64,000 nt of DNA from Taxillus chinensis. Lineage: Eukaryota > Streptophyta > Magnoliopsida > Santalales > Loranthaceae. The stretch is taken from positions 49,627,682 to 49,691,681 of the forward strand of contig CM042087.1 in NCBI GenBank assembly GCA_023512835.1. Reading direction: 5' to 3'. The position numbers and the translations under genes are program-made. Below, piece by piece: positions 1 to 12,100 of the stretch; within the stretch, counting starts at the first letter, position 1; every line of letters starts with the position of its first letter. The notes under the pieces are model-generated. The model made no database searches, was not told where the DNA came from, and saw nothing but the letters and a program-made list of their open reading frames with translations.

Positions 1-1532
1 AGAAACTCTAATGATTGTATTGATTCACAAGAAATTGAGGGGGGCAAATATCCCTACGCGTGATGAGGTTGAGGTTAATTATATTGGAAAAAACCAGAAA
101 TATATATAGGATAAAACAATTAATATGAAAGAATTAATTTTACCTATATATTGTTTTGTCAGATTTGAGGGGTTTTATGGCGCTATAAGTCATTTATATT
201 CACTGTTTTTGAACTGTCTTAACTAGTAATTGAATTAGTTTGTGTTTTTTTTAATTCCACTTGTATAATAATTCTTGTAGGAATATGTTTCTTAGAATAA
301 ATTAATAAAAAATTAATATCAATTTAATAATAATGGAGGCATTCCTTATAATTATGTGTAATTTACTTGAGAAAAAAAGAAAGAAGAGTGATAAATAAAC
401 CTATCAAAAGGCTAAATATATTTATAGATTATTTTTAGTTTAATATGATTTTTTAAAAATTATTTTTTAATGTTCAAATATTAATATTTAAATATTATTT
501 ATGTATCAATGTTTTAAAAAAGTTTTTTGAGTATATAGTTTATTTTTTATTTATTTAAAAATAAGTATTCAAATATAAATTAAATATTTAAAGTAATTTT
601 TTAATAGTTAATTTATATTCAAAAATTATTTTAAAAATGCTATATTAATATTTAAATACACATTTATTATTATTTTTAAGTAATGTTTTAATTATTTCAC
701 GTGTATTCATAAGATTTAAGTGTCATGGTTTATATATATATATATATATACATTTTGCAAATGAATAATGTTACGTAGAATTAAATTGTGCAGGTAATTC
801 GCGTAGGGACATCTTGACGACCATTGGATTGATATTATTATTTTTTAAAACTTCTTATTCATACCAATTCAACGGCAGAACAAGTGTTTCTACACAGATT
901 TCTTATACAACCTACTTGCAAATAGATTTTTCCTTTGCGCTAAATGAGTAATGCTACGTACAGTTAGAAATAAAACGATATGCAAGGGCGAGGATATAGT
1001 TTTACAAGGTGACTTTGGTTATGTTTGGTAAGTTTATATTATTTTTTAAAATACGATTGTTTTTAAAAATTTGAGTTCAAATGGATTTTTATAACTTATA
1101 ATTTTTTTTAATTTATTGGATTCACTATTTTCAAAAATAAATTTATTTTTAAAAATAATACTATCAGAACAACCACATTAGCTTTATAATCTTCATTTCT
1201 ATTTTAAGGAATAACTAGTACATTATTTGATACATTTTATTTATCTTCATATCTCATTCTTCATCTTTATCTCTATTTTTAAAATTACAATTTTTTATTT
1301 TTTATTTACTATTTTTTTATTTCTTTTATTTATTACAACCAATCAAAAGAAGTGCATATATATCAAAAATATATATAAAAAAAAGATGAATAGTGATCCT
1401 CTAAATATGGAGATTCTCTTTCTAATCTCTATTTTTATTATCTACATTTTAAAGTTTAAAGGATCTAATGTAGGACATTTTTATCCAAATTTTTTTTTTT
1501 GAAATTTTTTTTTAAATATATTTTTGAAGGAG
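1..1532. other. AT-rich intergenic DNA, no gene recognised
   Basis: Very AT-rich sequence with homopolymer runs and a (TA)n microsatellite at about 730-750. Open frames here, such as 1227-1502, are low-complexity F/I/K/Y-rich translations typical of AT-rich noncoding DNA. I see no coding, RNA or clear transposon signature. Confidence 0.7.
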
Positions 1533-1535
1533 TTA

Positions 1536-2608
1536 GAGCATCTTCAACTTATTAGCAAAAGCAAAATGTATATTTAGCTAAAAATTATCTTCAATGCATT
1601 AAATAAACTATCAGTAAAAGCAAAAAAAAAAAGATAAATATAGCTTTGGCCGAAAATGACATTGTCACTAAATAATATCAATTTTTTATATTTACCCCTA
1701 TTTTAAAAATGAGGGCATCTCTCCCCTCCCCTTTCTTCTTCTTCCCTCGTGTTGCATTCCCCCTTCTTCCCCTACGTCATGACTTCCCTCTCCCTCCCAA
1801 GTAATGCCCTTGCCTCTCCCTCTCCACTAGCCAGAATGACGCTAGCGAATAGCAATCGTGGCCCGATGCCACAGGGGAATACAGTGTCAATGTCAACATG
1901 GAGGGGCTGACGGGCTTCGTTGAACGAATCTCAAGTCCCTAAACCCTCCCCCGCCGACTCTTCGCAAAAAGTCCCTAGATCCTCTGCCTCTATCAGCGGT
2001 GGCGGCAATGGCGACATCAAGGACATGCCAGGTCCGAAGATGGTGTGTTTGCTCTATTTCGTCGGTGCTGGATGTAAGTTTCTTCCCTTCCCTCTCTATT
2101 TCATCTCTCTCAGCTGTATTTGTAAATCAATTTCCACTGGAGATATCTCTAGGGGAAGCAATTGATTCACCCTTTCCTAAGAGAATAGATTTGATTCCTC
2201 AATCGTTTTTCGAATAGGGTCATTTTTCCTTTTCTTGTTTGTGGGAGGATTTTCGATCCACTATTATTGTTTGGATTTTCGAACAGGCTTTAATCTAACC
2301 CCACAATTGGTGTTTATATTTGGGTAGGTAATAAGTGTGTTTGTGGGAGGGTTTTCAATTTGTTTGTGTGGAAATAGGTTGAGAAATAGTTTGGTTTATA
2401 TGGAATTTTATGTTTGTGTGTCAAAAATCGCTTAAAGAGGATAGTCATTGGATGCAAACACCGGTGTATGAAAGAGAAAGCTTTGATTGGTTTGGTCGGA
2501 TAGGGTAGTTTGAAAAAAATAAAATTTAAGTAAAAATATAAATAAAATAATATAAAATTTAAGTAAAATATAGCTTTAGCTACCCACCTGTGAGGGTTGG
2601 AAATACTC
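1536..2608. mobile_element. PIF/Harbinger-like TIR element with GC-richer cargo
   Basis: The element starts GAGCATCTTCAAC and ends GTTGGAAATACTC, imperfect terminal inverted repeats. TTA flanks both sides (1533-1535 and 2609-2611), the 3-bp TTA target duplication typical of PIF/Harbinger. Subterminal blocks with 'TATATTTAGCTA' and 'GCAAAAAAAA' recur in a related element at 48745-49512. The interior (about 1740-2500) is richer in GC and unlike the AT-rich ends. It holds a short open frame (1920-2165), a consensus-like donor GGAT|GTAAGT near 2072 and pyrimidine-rich, intron-like DNA. This resembles a captured 5' gene fragment, as in Pack-type elements. No transposase is visible, so the element would be non-autonomous. 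The class assignment rests on TSD and TIR only. Confidence 0.5.
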
Positions 2609-2611
2609 TTA

Positions 2612-3442
2612 AAGCAACCATAGTAGGTTTCTTATAATCTAACTTTCTCTATAATTTAGGAAAAATATATATAAAATTATCAAAAACTCATTTACAGTAT
2701 GTTTCATAAAATAGAATATAGAGATAGAAAATGAATAGTAAATTCATATATTTAGGGATTAACTATTAATTCTTAAATTTTTTTTTTATAATTTTTAATA
2801 TATATTATTAAACTTATAACTTTTTAATTGATTATAATAAATAAAAGAATGATAGAAAAATAATATAAAATAAATAAATAAAAATAAAAATAAAGAATAA
2901 AATATTTAATATTTTTTTAAAATAAATAATTATTTAATATTCATTTCCAAAGTATGGATAAAAAATTTAAAATTATTGTGATACTCTTACCGCATATATT
3001 TCATACCGGTCTTTTATTTGTAGAGGGAATTCACCGTGTGTGTACAATTCACGTGTGAGTCTGTGACAGTCTGACAGACAGGGGTGGCCCATTTTATTAC
3101 GGGGGAGCGCAAAAAAAAAAAACACGCAAGCATGCGACTCACACGAGCGATGAGGCGAGGCACGTGCGATCACGGGCCTAACAACTGGCAACTGGTGCGA
3201 ACTGCTTTCACTCCTCCCCTGTCTCTTCGAGCTGCAGTCATGATTCGTGAGCCTGCTTCTTCTACCGTACGGATTCAGCGCCAGAGTTTCCATGTTCATA
3301 TTCTAGGGTTTCGAATCTGTTCCTCTGGGCAGCTGGGATCAAGCTGAACGGATCAGGAACTCGTTCCTGTTTGTTGTTCAGGAGTTGGGCCACCCTAGTG
3401 AAGTGATGGATTGAATTTCTATCTGATCAAGACAGACCAAAA
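2612..3442. other. Intergenic DNA and probable 5' leader of the EEP gene
   Basis: 2612-2990 is AT-rich with no gene; it may be another MITE-like insertion. From about 3000 the base composition rises, and 3150-3442 is the likely promoter-proximal and 5' untranslated region of the gene starting at 3443. The open frames on both strands here (2973-3299, 3084-3347) overlap each other and show no family signature. Confidence 0.45.
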
Positions 3443-6400
3443 ATGAGTGTTTCGCTTACTGTGATGACCTTCAATCTCCACGAAGATCAGCCTTCGGATA
3501 GCCCCAATGTTTGGGAGAAGAGGAGAGATCTTTGTGTTAGCGTCATCACCAGTTACTCTCCCATCATTCTATGCACACAACAAGGTCTCTCTTTCTCTCT
3601 CTCCATATATATTTGTATATATGTTTGTATGGCTTTGATGTGGGGATCTAAATTTGAGGTTGGGTATATATATTAATAATCAAGATAGTTGAATTTCGTG
3701 TTCTGGGATAATAGTAATGTTTTTGGACAACGATTTATATGGTTCTGAGGTTAAGGAATGTTAGGAAACATGATTGAGCATATTGGGGCTTTCGGATTCA
3801 GATTTTGTGGTTTATCTGGTTTGTGTATTGTTATAATTTGTTAGCATTTCTCATGTACGAAATTTGGGGTTTAGGTGTAAAGTCGCAATTGGAGTTTCTT
3901 CAGCAAGGCTTACCAGGTATACATACACAGTCACATTGTTTTCTCGTGTATGTGAATCTATGACCTTATATTAGTTAAGTTTGTTCATCTATTTTTAGAG
4001 TTTGTTTGTTTGCTTTTTAATCATTTTTCTTTTAAGAACGACTGAGTTTTTTTGATTTTAATGTTACACTTTAGTGTTAATGACGTGATGTTGCCCCAGT
4101 TAGACACTGAAGTGCCCTTGTCTGATCTATTTGAGCACTATGGAATCTAAATAAGCATGCTTTGTTAGACGGCAGAAATTTTGTTAGCTCATTGGTACCA
4201 AAGATCCAGAAACTCAAATCGGTGACTAGTAGTTGTTGGTTGTTTGATTGAAAGCGAGTACATTGAGTTTAAACAAATCAGAAAGGCTTTGGATTATGGA
4301 TTGTTTTAGAAAAAAGTTCATTTTGATGGAGAATATTCCTTGTGATTAATCATTAGTCCATGGTTGGCTTTGGAAAATTACAACGTGTTTGGTACAATGT
4401 TTTTTTGGTATCGTTTTTAAAAATAGTAGATCTAGTGTGAATCTATCCTAATTTAATAATAATATAAATTTAAAAATATTTTTTTAAAATAGTGAGTTCT
4501 ATAACTATTTTTAAAAATTATTTCTAACTGGTTTATGTTTTTAAATCTAAATTTAATTCTGTTGAAAGACTCAAATAATTTTTTATTTTATGTTTTTATT
4601 TTATTTTATTTCTTGAGACCTCCAAGTGTTATTTTTTTAATTTTTTTTGGTTCAATTTTAAAAAATACATACTTTTTTTAAAACACATTCTCTATTTTAC
4701 CAAACGGAAATTATTTTCAAATTACATTTTAATACAAACTCTAAAAGAACTCAAAAAATAAAATACAAAAATCAAACTTCTACCAAATAGACTCTTAGTT
4801 TTCCTTTAATTTCCAAGGGCATGACTTCTGAACATACCCTTTGCATTCTAAATATAGTAACTCAACCATTTAGTTGGTTTTCAACTTGCAAGGTTATGAT
4901 CAATTTGGAGTTTCAAGAAAAGGACCCCAAGATACTTCTGATGAGCATTGCACCATCTTTTATGACAAGGAAAAGGTACCAAAACGCATCTCTCTCAACC
5001 CTTGGTACACCTTTATAATCTTAATGTGTCAAAAAACTTGTAAAGAATTTTCTTCTTCTCTAAATTACTTTTCAATCATTCATTGAAGGTAGAGCTGCTA
5101 GAAGGGGGTACCTTCTGGTTGTCAGAGTCACCTTCTGTCCCTGGAAGCACATCCTGGGGATCAACAATTCCTTGTATCGCTACATGGGCTATATCCTTAT
5201 ATTACAGCATTTTATATCAATTCAACATTTTGTGATACAAATTCTTCTTCTTTTTTTGTGGAGAGCTTTCTGTACTTATTTTCTTTGACATGATGTCCAC
5301 ACATTTGAAGTAAAAGGAGTTGAGCCACCGGGGTATTCATTTCAGATTGTAAATACAAACATGAACGAGTACAGTCCTCGGGCTCGTAGACGAAGTGCTT
5401 TGCTCACATGGCAACATATTGCATCCTTACCTCCTAGCTTGCCAGTTGTTTATTGTGGGGGATTCAACACACAAAAGGAATCAACCACTGGGCGTTTCCT
5501 TCTTGGCAGATCAAGGTTTCATTTACAATTTATTATACCCAAATCATTTAAAATAGTGTTTGCCATGTTAGCTGTGATTTACACACATTTCAAGATGATA
5601 TTCTATTCTGGTTATAGAATATCAGTTAGGTGCTTTGTACCTTGCTTTGAGATCCACTTAGGCAGGGCTTATCTATAGACATTTTTACTAGAGTTGCTAA
5701 TACTCATTTTAACAGGCGTGGTAATGACTGCTTGTTTTAGATAAATGAAGTTCCCGTAGAGTAGTTTAATTCCAATTTCGTTTTTGACCATATGCAGCAT
5801 TTCAGTATTATTTTTGAGTTCTAACTGAGGCTTAGTTTGTCAGCTTATTGACATGAACTGTATTAGTCAATGACTATCACCGGTGGGAATTCCCTGAGAC
5901 CACTTGTCTGGTCCTACCTTGGAGACTGGAATCAGCTTTAACTTTACTATGGCTTCTAGAATATGATATGTTTTTTAAGAGAACTGACTTTTTAGTTGCT
6001 GCTCTATTTTCTCCGAATGGTACAGAGAGCATGGTGTCATTGGGGATATGAGGGATGTGTGGTCGAATGCTCGGTCAAGGAAAAATGGCTCTCTAATACG
6101 CACATACCATGGATTCAAAGGTATCAAACTCAATTTCATCCCCATCACACACAAGTACAAGCTAACTTTATATGACAATGAAGTGACACATGGCATTTCC
6201 CTCTATAAATTATAAATATGCTTGTTTGTAATAATTTTTTAAAATTTTAAACTTGTATTGCTTTTTATCATAACAATCTTTTCATCTATGTTAACTTCTT
6301 AGTACTAGAAGTGACACATGGTTGTTCGCTCTATAAATTATGAAAATATGAATACACACATATAAATCAAATGGTATTATTTTTGTTAATAATAAATATT

Positions 6401-6885
6401 GAGTTTTCAAATATTGTATTGCTTATGATCATATCCATGGTTGATAATTTTTTTTCTCTTATTGTAAATATTTTTAGATAAAAATAGATATAGTTGTAAG
6501 TGATGCTATAGATTTAATGTTAGAATTGAAAATCTCTGTAGGTGGATTGTTTGGTTTCTCTTGCCAATGCAGCTACTAATGTTGAAAACTTGATAAAACT
6601 GTAATATAATCCCCCTCTTCCATGTCACCAGGTGACAAACAGGGAACCTTTGAATATTTGAATTTGATCTTCCGAGCACTCTGCCTCTGCTGGGATCGTC
6701 AAACGCAGGACCTTCATGTAGATTGGATTCTTTTCAGGGGCAGATCCCTTGTCCCAAATTCATGTGAAGTGGTGAGTGATAACATTGACGGGTATTACCC
6801 ATCTTCTCACTATCCGATATTTGCAGAGTTTCTACTTCCTCGTAGTGTGAGGCTGCTTGAATCGCCTGCCTCCAGAGAAAACTGA
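3443..6885 (+). CDS. Endonuclease/exonuclease/phosphatase (DNase I-like) family protein, 7 exons
   Basis: Coding exons are 3443-3584, 3875-3916, 4893-4975, 5089-5190, 5301-5515, 6026-6120 and 6632-6885 (stop TGA). They join in frame to 310 aa. The protein opens with the EEP beta-strand pattern 'MTFNLHED' (N11) and contains 'CTQQG' (about residue 44-48), 'NTNMNEYSPRARRRSALL' (141-158), 'GGFNTQKE' (176-183), 'TYHGFKG', 'DWILFRGR' and 'SSHYPIFAEF' (284-293). These lie in the order expected for a plant DNase I-like protein. Compared with active EEP enzymes (QE, HxDH, GDFN, SDH), the metal-binding and catalytic positions read QQ, NxNE, GGFN and SSH, so hydrolytic activity is doubtful. All introns are GT-AG except intron 4 (5191-5300), which is AT-AC. 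Intron 2 carries an AT-rich insertion. The ATG at 3443 is chosen because the conserved N-terminal strand follows at once. Family assignment is firm; biological role is unknown. Confidence 0.88.
4385..4790. mobile_element. MITE-like AT-rich insertion in EEP intron 2
   Basis: An AT-rich block inside intron 2 (3917-4892) begins GTGTTTGGTAC and ends TACCAAATAG, short inverted ends. A block at 52588-52923 has the same type of ends (GTGTTTGGTAC / GTACCAAATG). There is no coding capacity and no clean target duplication that I can place, so superfamily is unassigned. Confidence 0.35.
5191..5300 (+). other. U12-type AT-AC intron (intron 4 of the EEP gene)
   Basis: The intron opens with ATATCCTT (5191-5198), the exact minor-spliceosome AT-AC donor. 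It has TTCTTTGAC (5281-5289), close to the U12 branch-point consensus TTCCTTAAC, with the branch A 12 nt from the 3' end. It ends in CCAC|ACATTTG. Splicing here joins ...CIATWA to TFEVKGVEPPG in frame. No GT donor nearby preserves the conserved protein. Confidence 0.85.
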
Positions 6886-8914
6886 AGGGCTTACTTTGCT
6901 TCCCGGACGTCTTGCTTTCTTGTAATCCCTCCATGTGAGACGTCTAGGATCATTGCGCCACAAATTCTTCCCTTTTTTGTGGGTGGAATCGAGATATGAA
7001 AATGGACGTTAGGAGTGATCTGGGAGGGGGAAAAGGGACACGAATTTTTGACCAGTCTAGAGGTCCATCTAGATTGAGATTGAAAAGGTGAAGGGGTAGG
7101 GGCAAAAAAGCCATGGAAGTATTCCTTCTGAGTGGAAAAAAGAATTTCATTTTACTTGTTTTGAAATTCCAAACTTCTTTGTTTTGTCATAATCTAACCT
7201 GGGCCACCTGAGTAGGCACAGCCCGAAAATGGAGGAAATCAGTGGTGAGGGGAGCGGACTGTACTTCAGGGTTCATGATGGGTTAATTTTTTGTGTTGTG
7301 ATGATGGTAGATGGTGAGATCATTTGGGCAAGCCTTGAATCTGTAATGTTAGTGTTTGTTTTATTTCAAGTTTTGCTTCCGGCTACTCTACTCAAACAGG
7401 TGTTCCAAGTTTGAGCATTTTCGAGGGAATGATAGGGCTTTATTAATTATTATATTAGTAGAGTTAGCAAAACAGGACAATGAAACATGCATATGCATTA
7501 TTGTTAGGCATGTGCTTGATTTGTTGTATTTCCACTTAAAACAAACAACAAAAGTGAACTTCAGCGGGCCTGGTTTTTTTTTTTTTTTTTTTTGGTTTTT
7601 ATTTTTTTGTAAATTTTTTTGAAAGATTTAATTTGTGTAATTTCAATAAGTTTTTGTATTTTATCTTTTAAATGTAGAGTTTTTTTTACTTATAAAAACT
7701 AATTTTTTATATTTAACTTTAATAAGACTTTATTTTAATTTTAATTATATTAAAATAATATTTTCTAATGATGAGCCAATGAGAAAGATGGATGGAGAGA
7801 AAAAGAAAAAAAATAATATAATAATATAAATTTTATTTGTAGAGAATGAGATATAAAATTTATGTGATTTTTTTAGATTTAATTTTTTATTTGTAAAATA
7901 ATAATGGTCTTGAGACCATTTGAAAAAAGTCATAAATGCAAACAATGAATGAAGTACAAACTCTGCTCCAATATAATTTCGGCCTTAAGTAATTTGCAAT
8001 GTAGGATTGTGACGTCTGGAAAATAATATTTAAATTTTTGACTACCGTTTAAATTTAATTAAATAAATATTCTTCAGATGAATGGAATATTATTCATTCA
8101 AATCTGATATGTCGTGGACTTACATATACACATATAAATATATAATATTTATTGGTTATTGAAGTTTCCTACAAAATTGGTTTAGGTCCGCTGGCAAAGA
8201 CTTTCTCTTTATCGTTTATTGGCGTGGGTGGTTTCCACGAGAGACCAGTATCATTTTAGGGCATTGCCAAGAAATTATTTATTTATTTATAAATAGAGAA
8301 TTCTATCTCAAAAATATTATTCAATTGTTATTTATATATTTAAAGAATATTATAATCATAAATTTATTTATGAAGGATAATTATTTATTATTTATATTAT
8401 ATACTATTTTTTATTTTTCACATTTATTATTAATACATTTATGTATTAATAAAAAGAGTAAAAAATATATATAAAAGTAAAATAAAAAATAGTATTAAAG
8501 TTAAAGTTGTAAAATAATTTTATAAATATGAAAAACTATCAAAAGAAAAAAAGAATAAATATTGTCGTGGATGCAAATTTAGTCTTATTTTAGCTTACCA
8601 AGCTTAATAATTTTTCTAATATTTTAGTAAAGTATTAATTATATAAGTTTTGACATTGTCACAATACGGATGATGTGCTAGATGATGTGACAAAAAGTAG
8701 TTGTTACTTTTTAATTAAATATTAAATGCTGAAACACAATTCGTAAGTTTAGATTAATTTCAAAGGCTAACAAGTGAATAATGTTCACTTGTCTGAATAT
8801 AAAAACGAAAGTGTTTGCTTACTTTTATTAATTAATTAGTTGCAATTACGCGAGGAAATGTTGGACCGTAAATATTATAAAAAAGTATATATGTCATCAG
8901 CGGTGAAATCATAA
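6886..8914. other. 3' flank of the EEP gene and AT-rich intergenic DNA
   Basis: 6886 to about 7560 is probably the 3' untranslated region and flank. A T-run follows at about 7574-7594. The rest is AT-rich with short open frames in low-complexity sequence only. 7720-7900 and 8270-8570 resemble MITE debris but lack ends I can define. Confidence 0.5.
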
Positions 8915-8940
8915 CTAATGTAACGGTAACGTTACATTAG
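8915..8940. repeat. Perfect hairpin palindrome upstream of the TM9 gene
   Basis: CTAATGTAACG (8915-8925) is the exact reverse complement of CGTTACATTAG (8930-8940) around a 4-nt GTAA loop. It lies about 260 bp upstream of the TM9 start codon and is followed by repeated GTTAACG / GGTAACG motifs (about 8974-8998). It could be a regulatory dyad or the scar of an excised MITE. Confidence 0.7.
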
Positions 8941-9139
8941 TATCCTGTCATTCGTCTCAAGTTAAGAAAACAAAACGTTAACGTTAACGGTAACGACACG
9001 GTACGCGGTTCGGCGGTTCCTTTCCCTATTTTGGTGTGCCGAAATTCCCCCCGACATCGCAACAAATGTTTGCGAGAAAATTTAATAGTTGAGGCCCACC
9101 ACTCTCCTTCCGTCCGCTCGTACCGCAGAGTCGTCCTCC

Positions 9140-9163
9140 AGAGAGAGAGAGAGAGAGAGAGAG
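9140..9163 (+). repeat. (GA)n tract in the TM9 5' leader
   Basis: An uninterrupted AG/GA dinucleotide run ends 35 bp before the ATG at 9199. GA tracts are common in plant 5' leaders and core promoters. This one is probably transcribed. Confidence 0.8.
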
Positions 9164-9198
9164 GGGCATTTTTGGGATCTAGAGAGCAGTGTAGCGCC

Positions 9199-12100
9199 AT
9201 GGCTGTCGGCAGCAGAGCTCTGAGTTCTCTGCGGCTATGGATCTCTGCGTTCCTTCTCTTCTCAGTCCCTGCCTACTCCTTCTATCTCCCCGGCGTCGCC
9301 CCGCAAGACTTCTTTAAGGTTCGTCGTCTCTCGCCGTCTCTACATGTTTGCTTCCACGCGTATGTTGTGTTCTTTTGCGTCTTTTTTTTTTTCTCGGTCC
9401 CCTGTGTCGGATCTGGATGATTTGATTGCGTGGTCTGATCTGCTACTGGTAGGGGTTCGTACCTCTCTCTCCTCTTTGATGCGTTTGTAATTTTATTTAT
9501 TTTATTTTTAAGAGCGGTTCAAAATCAGACCTCAGGCATATATGGCCGTTTGAAGTAACGAATGGTTTCTGAATATGTATGGTGCAATTACAACGTTCAT
9601 TCAGATTGTCGTTGAGATGTTGGACTTTTGTCAATTGGTAGATTTGTTTGTGTGTTTCTTTTTTTGATTATTTGTTATTTAGAGTTTTAGTGGGAAATTT
9701 CTTGAATTTACATCCTTCACTATTAATTTTATAAACGTTTTTTTTTTGTGGGGGAGTTTAGTTGTTCTCATCTGACACGTCTGGATTCTGTCTCGGCTAC
9801 TATCTATAATAAACACACTTACTCACTCTTCTTCTGGGAAATTGGCTAGGGGATTGATATTTTATAGTGAGTGTTTTTCTCCAGTATTGGCAATAGTAGT
9901 ATGGTTGTGACCTCTTAGCGTTACTGGGCCTACTCCATAGCCATAGGTTTGTTCCTTCAACCCAAGGAACAAACTTCTCCCATTACATATAATGTTCATG
10001 TCCATGAGAAGGAATTGATTTGTTGGTTTTGCTCTGTCATACTCTTCTCAATGAGAAAAAGGATCATGCTTACTAGTAAGTAGTAACATTTTTGTACCTC
10101 CAATATGTGGTCCTCCTTCATGATGCCATGTGTAACTATCCTATTTTGGTTGGGTTTTCTGCACCACCTATTGTATCATTGTACATTTCAATTAAACCTA
10201 GTTTTTGAAATATATGTAGGTGTAGGCGATTTTTTTAAATTTAATATTAGTTTCTAGAAAGTTTTTGAAAAATTAAAGGTCAAGTGGCAAATGTTGACAA
10301 TTTGTTTATGGAAAGATAAGTTTAGTTTATTAGTCACAAGATTTTGCTTGTAGAGAGGAGATCAAAGCTCTCATCCATAGGAGAGAGGTTACAACAGATA
10401 CCTAGATCTAACAATAAAGCCCACATTTCTCCTTTTACATTTTAGATGCTTTTCTCAGGGTTCTCAAATAGCTGGCTTTAGTTATTGTTTCATTACACTC
10501 TGGAGTAGGGAAGACGCTCCTGTCATGTGAAGTATGGTGTATTCTGAACCTTTAAATTCTTGAAACTTGTATGTTCTATTTTTTTTTGTTCTTGATGCTA
10601 TTGCTTGGCAGCAAAGTAAATAATTTGACATAACAGTGGGTGCTATCTTAGAAATGTTAATTCATATCTAACTCAAATGATGGAATCGAGACTGGAATCA
10701 TGCAGCTAGTGCCTTCTTTGTCTAGTTTCAGCCTCAATCTTGCTGAATATTTTTATTATATGATTTTTATTTGAACTTAAGTTCCATTTGTTTCATTTTC
10801 CATGTGGGCATGCATATATATATATATATAAAATAAAAATTCACCCCCTCTGATTAGTTGCTCAAAATGTTTCTGGGATGAATGCATGGAGCATTCTGAT
10901 GCCATGGTACCAGTTCCATATTTATACCACCTTGAGCCGATGTTCTAATGTCTTGCCTAGTGTGCCCAAAACTCATGATAGAAACATGTCTCTTATCAAT
11001 CAGATTCCACTTCTTCAATTTATCAAAATTTCCTTCAACTTCATTTTATTTTCCTGAAAGAATTGTTTAGGTAGATTAAAACTGTCTTCTCTTGGGAGTC
11101 CCTGCTCTCTTCAGTGAGCTGCTTCTTCTATTTTCCATCTGATTTCAGCATGAAGTCGGCTCCTTGCAATCTTTATTGGTTACTGGCTACTGCCTTTCCC
11201 ACATCACCAAATTCCAAGCCTCTTACTTTCTTCGGTAATTGAGACGTCATCAAACGGCCATTATGACATAATTACCTGCTGTTCTGCAGGGTTTGCAGAA
11301 ATTTGTAACCTTTGACATTTCTTTTGAATCTTTGAAATATGCTTTGGTGGATTTGTTGCAAGAATATGCATAAACTAATCGAATGATGCTTCTTAATATT
11401 GATTTTGCATTTTAGTTTAACTTTTTGGTTCTGAAGTAAAATTGTGGGATTTTATGCCCTTTTGCTTTATTTATTGGTCTTTTGTCCACTTTTTGCAGGG
11501 TGATCTATTGGCGGTGAAGGTGAATAAACTTACCTCTACAAAGACACAACTCCCATTCTCCTACTATTCTCTCCCTTATTGTCGGCCACAATCCATAGTT
11601 GATAGTGCAGAGAATCTTGGGGAAGTTCTTCGTGGTGATCGTATTGAAAACTCTCCTTATGTGGTGAGTATTTCACTGGTCCTTGTGCTGAATTCTTTAC
11701 ATTAAGATTTTCTATTTAAAAAAATTCTAATGAGTGTATGGTTCAATTTATTTGTTGCAGTTTAAAATGCGGGAACCTCAAATGTGTAATATTTTAGGTC
11801 ATGTAACTCTTGATGCAAAAACAGCAAAGAGCTTTAAGGACAAGATTGATGATGAGTATCGTGTTAACATGTGAGGCACTTCTTTGACATATCTAAAGAT
11901 GTGGTTTTAATATCATCATTTCGTTTCAAAGTAAATGGATTTGTAAGAGACACTTTCTAATTGCTATATTGTCTTTGACAGGATACTGGATAATCTTCCC
12001 CTTGTTGTCCCTATTACAAGACAAGACCAGGGATCTACAGTCTATCAGCATGGATTTTATGTTGGTCTAAAGGGGCATTATGCTGGAGTAAGTAGTCAGT

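Noticed and set aside
1227..1502. 91-codon hydrophobic frame resembling a membrane peptide
   Set aside because: F/I/K/Y-rich translation of AT-rich DNA with T runs; no start context, homology or repeat of codon periodicity.
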